From RPQJ01 sp963732375 (GTDB lineage Bacteria > Pseudomonadota > Gammaproteobacteria > Steroidobacterales > Steroidobacteraceae), in assembly GCA_963732375.1 (NCBI GenBank), contig CAVSZE010000015.1, positions 310,001 to 374,000 on the forward strand: a DNA stretch of 64,000 nucleotides. The letters run 5' to 3'. The notes under the pieces are model-generated. The model made no database searches. It was given only the letters and a program-made list of their open reading frames with translations, and was not told the DNA's origin. This document shows, piece by piece, positions 61,352 to 64,000 of this stretch; position 1 is the first letter of the stretch, and every line of letters starts with the position of its first letter. A program made the translations under genes and the position numbers.

Positions 61352-62722
61352 ATGCCTCAGTTCGCCGATTACGAGCAGGCGCGCGCCTGGCTTGCGCTCC
61401 ACCCGCAGGTGCGCGCCATCGACCTGCTGCTCCCGGACCAGATGGGCATCCCGCGCGGCAAGCGTGTTTCGGTCGCCGAACTCGAAGGCGTCCACCGTGA
61501 CGGGCTGCTGCTTCCCGCGTCCATGTTCGCACTCGACGTGCTCGGCGGAACCGTGCAGGCCACCGGCCTCGGTTTCGACGAGGGCGATGCCGATCGGCTC
61601 TGCCTGCCGGTGCCGGGCTCGCTTGCGATCGTGCCCTGGCTCGGCGGCGAAATCGCGCAGATGCAGGTCGCGATGTACGAGCACGATCACACACCGTTCC
61701 ATGGCGACCCGCGCCACGCGCTGGAACGGGTTGCCGTACGCTTTCGCGAGCTGGGACTTTGTCCCGTCGTGGCCGTCGAACTCGAGTTCTATTTCGTGGA
61801 CCGAGAGCGCACACCGGATGGCCGTGCCCAGCCACCCCGCCAGCCTCTCACCGGTCGCCGGGAGCACAAGACACAGATCAATTCGATGGCCGAACTGGAC
61901 GAGTACTCCGTGGTGCTGTCCGCAATCGATGCGGCAGCCCGGGCCCAGGAACTCCCGACCGGCACCGTGCTGGCCGAATACGGGCCCGGACAGTTCGAGG
62001 TCAACCTGCACCACGTGGACGACGTGCTGCTCGCCTGCGACCACGCGATCCGCCTGAAGCGCCTGGTCAAGGGCATCGCGCTGCAGCACGGGATGGAAGC
62101 GACATTCATGCCGAAGCCCTACCGCGATCACGCCGGCAGCGGCGCGCACCTGCACGTGAGCCTGTTGGACGCGGACGGCCACAACATCTTTGCCGCCGAC
62201 GACCCGGCCGGCAGCCCGGCGCTGGCACATGCCATCGGTGGGCTCGCGGCCACCATCAACGACACGATGGCGGTCTGCGCGCCGACCGCGAACTCCTACC
62301 GTCGCTTCCAGTCCGAAGCCTACGTGCCGCTGAGCCCGAGCTGGTCGGTCAACAACCGCGGAGTCGCGTTCCGCGTGCCGCACGGCCCGCCCGAGAGTCG
62401 CCGGGTCGAGCACCGCGTCGCCGGTGCCGACGCGAATCCCTACCTGCTGTCGGCGATGGTACTGGCCGGCATGCACCTCGGCCTCACTTCGATGCTCGAC
62501 CCCGGCCCGGTGTTTGCGGGCAACGCCTACCGCGACACGGAGCCGACGATTCCGCTCAGCTGGCCGGAGGCACTCACGGCCTTCGAGCGCAGTTCGTTCG
62601 TCCGCGAATATCTCGGCGAGAAGTTCGCACGTCTCTACGCACAGACACGGCGCGGCGAGTTGCAGGATTTCCGTTCGTACGTGTCGCCGCTCGAGTACTC
62701 CTGGTACCTGACCACGAGCTGA
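61352..62722 (+). CDS. Glutamine-synthetase-type gamma-glutamylpolyamine ligase (second)
   Basis: A 456-residue protein of the same ligase family as the divergent gene at 59019. Seen: LLLPDQMGIPRGKRV at the N-terminus, VAVELEFYFVD, GSGAHLHVS and HRVAGADANPYLLSAMVLAG. It differs clearly from the first copy, so the two probably use different amines or serve different conditions. It starts rightward four bases before puuB in the same transcript, which makes it the likelier PuuA (glutamate-putrescine ligase) of the pair. The ribosome site (GGGTG) is weak. Confidence 0.88.
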   Translation: MPQFADYEQARAWLALHPQVRAIDLLLPDQMGIPRGKRVSVAELEGVHRDGLLLPASMFALDVLGGTVQATGLGFDEGDADRLCLPVPGSLAIVPWLGGEIAQMQVAMYEHDHTPFHGDPRHALERVAVRFRELGLCPVVAVELEFYFVDRERTPDGRAQPPRQPLTGRREHKTQINSMAELDEYSVVLSAIDAAARAQELPTGTVLAEYGPGQFEVNLHHVDDVLLACDHAIRLKRLVKGIALQHGMEATFMPKPYRDHAGSGAHLHVSLLDADGHNIFAADDPAGSPALAHAIGGLAATINDTMAVCAPTANSYRRFQSEAYVPLSPSWSVNNRGVAFRVPHGPPESRRVEHRVAGADANPYLLSAMVLAGMHLGLTSMLDPGPVFAGNAYRDTEPTIPLSWPEALTAFERSSFVREYLGEKFARLYAQTRRGELQDFRSYVSPLEYSWYLTTS

Positions 62723-62725
62723 GCC

Positions 62726-64000
62726 ATGCAACACGTTCGCTCGTATTACGCCGCATCCGCCAACCCTGCCCCGTTGCGTGAGCCGCTACGCGGCGACGTG
62801 ACGGCGGACGTCTGCGTGGTGGGCGGCGGCATCGCTGGCTGCTCGACCGCGCTCAACCTCGCGGAGCGCGGATACAGCGTGGTGCTGCTGGAGGGACAGC
62901 GCATCGGCTGGGGCGCCTCGGGCCGAAGCGGCGGACAGGCGTTATTCGGCTATGCCTCGGGCCAGGAAAAGCTCATCGCGCAGGCCGGGCGCGAGACCGC
63001 GCGACGCATGTTCGACGTCTCGGTCGAGGCACTGGATTTGCTCAAGTTGCGCGTCGCGAGGCATGCGATCGATTGCGACCTCAATCTTGGCCAGGTCCAC
63101 GCCGCGATCAAGCCACGGCACGAGACCGAGCTCAAGGCCTGGCGCGAGGAACTCGAGCGCGACTATGGATACACCTCTCTCACCTGGCTCGACCGGGGCG
63201 AAATCGGCGAATTGCTGGCGACCGGGCGCTACATCGGCGGCCTGCACGACTCACGCAGTGGGCACCTGCACCCGCTCAACTACACGCTGGGCCTGGCCCT
63301 TGCGGCGGAAACCGCCGGCGCCCGGGTATTCGACGGCAGCCAGGTCACACGGATCGATCACGGTGACACCGTCACCCTGGCCACGGCAGGCGGGTCCGTA
63401 CGAGCGAAGCACGTCGCGCTGTGCTGCAACGCCTACGTGGACGAGAAGGTGTCGGCGAAGCTCAGGGCGCGGATCATGCCCGTGGGCACCTACATCGTCG
63501 CCACGGAACCGCTAGGCGAGGCGCGCATGAAGGCGCTGATGCGCGACAACGTGGCCGTGACCGACATCAACTGGGTACTGGACTATTTCCGGCGCTCTGC
63601 GGACCACCGGCTGCTGTTCGGCGGGCGCGTGAGCTATTCCGGCCTCCAGCGCGCCTACACGCAACGCGCCACCCGCGCGCGAATGCTGTCCGTATTCCCG
63701 CAGCTTGCCGACGTCGGCATCGCCTACGCGTGGGGAGGCTATGTCGACATCACGATGAGCCGCGCGCCGGATTTCGGGCGGCTCGCGCCGAACGTCTTTT
63801 ACCTGCAGGGATTCTCAGGCCACGGCATCGCGCTCACCGGCATGGCGGGCCAGCTGGTCGCGGAGGCGATCGCCGGCCAGGCCGAGCGCTTCGACATGTT
63901 CTCGAAGCTCGAACACCGGGATTTCCCCGGCGGACCGGCGTTGCGAACGCCTGCGCTGGTGCTCGCGATGCTGTGGTTCCGGCTGAAAGACCTGCTGTAA
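62726..64000 (+). CDS. puuB: Gamma-glutamylputrescine oxidase (FAD-dependent)
   Basis: Oxidises gamma-glutamylputrescine to the aldehyde with release of ammonia and peroxide. The 424-residue DAO-family flavoprotein has the dinucleotide fold at the N-terminus (VCVVGGGIAGCSTALNL, about 29-45), GWGASGRSGGQALFGYASG, and a C-terminal FAD contact FYLQGFSGHGIALTGMAG. The stop codon TAA is the last three bases of the window, so the gene is complete. It lies three bases after the ligase gene. The aldehyde dehydrogenase (PuuC) that should follow would be outside the window. Confidence 0.93.
   Translation: MQHVRSYYAASANPAPLREPLRGDVTADVCVVGGGIAGCSTALNLAERGYSVVLLEGQRIGWGASGRSGGQALFGYASGQEKLIAQAGRETARRMFDVSVEALDLLKLRVARHAIDCDLNLGQVHAAIKPRHETELKAWREELERDYGYTSLTWLDRGEIGELLATGRYIGGLHDSRSGHLHPLNYTLGLALAAETAGARVFDGSQVTRIDHGDTVTLATAGGSVRAKHVALCCNAYVDEKVSAKLRARIMPVGTYIVATEPLGEARMKALMRDNVAVTDINWVLDYFRRSADHRLLFGGRVSYSGLQRAYTQRATRARMLSVFPQLADVGIAYAWGGYVDITMSRAPDFGRLAPNVFYLQGFSGHGIALTGMAGQLVAEAIAGQAERFDMFSKLEHRDFPGGPALRTPALVLAMLWFRLKDLL

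Overview
The window is GC-rich, densely coded bacterial chromosome. Icd with its kinase/phosphatase AceK, the Pot/Puu putrescine genes and the Cus copper-efflux set all point to a gammaproteobacterium; genus cannot be told from this. There are 47 protein-coding genes. No tRNA, rRNA, CRISPR array, transposase, integrase or other mobile-element gene is visible, and no gene-free gap exceeds about 240 bases. Many gene pairs overlap by ATGA or GTGA, so translation is tightly coupled.

Region 1 (1-1189): the N-terminal part of a CysJ-like sulfite reductase flavoprotein, cut by the window edge. Region 2 (1315-10808, minus strand): a nine-gene envelope-motor operon encoding a TlpA-like thioredoxin, a small exported coiled-coil protein, two large exported TPR proteins, a small exported protein, one ExbB/TolQ, two ExbD/TolR and a TonB/AgmX-like protein. 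It resembles the parts list of myxobacterial gliding machinery. A textbook cyclic-di-GMP-I (GEMM) riboswitch ends three bases before the first start codon, under a promoter with a consensus -35 box.

Region 3 (10908-24747): a divergent, poorly described surface/haem cluster. Leftward run a CxxCH protein, a LamG lipoprotein with two duplicated haem modules, a Tat-exported DUF1501-like protein, a zinc-ribbon methyltransferase and ApbE. Rightward run an HzsA-like lipoprotein with two CxxCH motifs, two outer-membrane barrel proteins, a TlpA thioredoxin, a 74-residue DUF4266 lipoprotein and a DUF3570 protein.

Region 4 (24785-36263): polyphosphate:AMP phosphotransferase and agmatine deiminase (with an unusual repeat tail), then a copper block: CopA ATPase with repeated Cys-Cys motifs, CusA, CusB, CusC and a small Cys/His protein. 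Region 5 (36328-49313): a BNR-type lipoprotein, icd-aceK-glycosyltransferase, an exported kinase-like protein next to a metallophosphatase that itself carries a kinase-like C-terminal domain, and a CadC-type regulator overlapping a transporter fused to an Ig-like domain.

Region 6 (49353-64000): a methionine/2-oxoacid salvage group (CGS-family enzyme, YafV, YbdL), polyphosphate glucokinase, and a putrescine uptake and degradation locus (PotFGHI, SpuC, two glutamine-synthetase-type ligases, PuuD, PuuB). AguA at 26-27 kb makes a putrescine precursor, so the two polyamine parts fit together.
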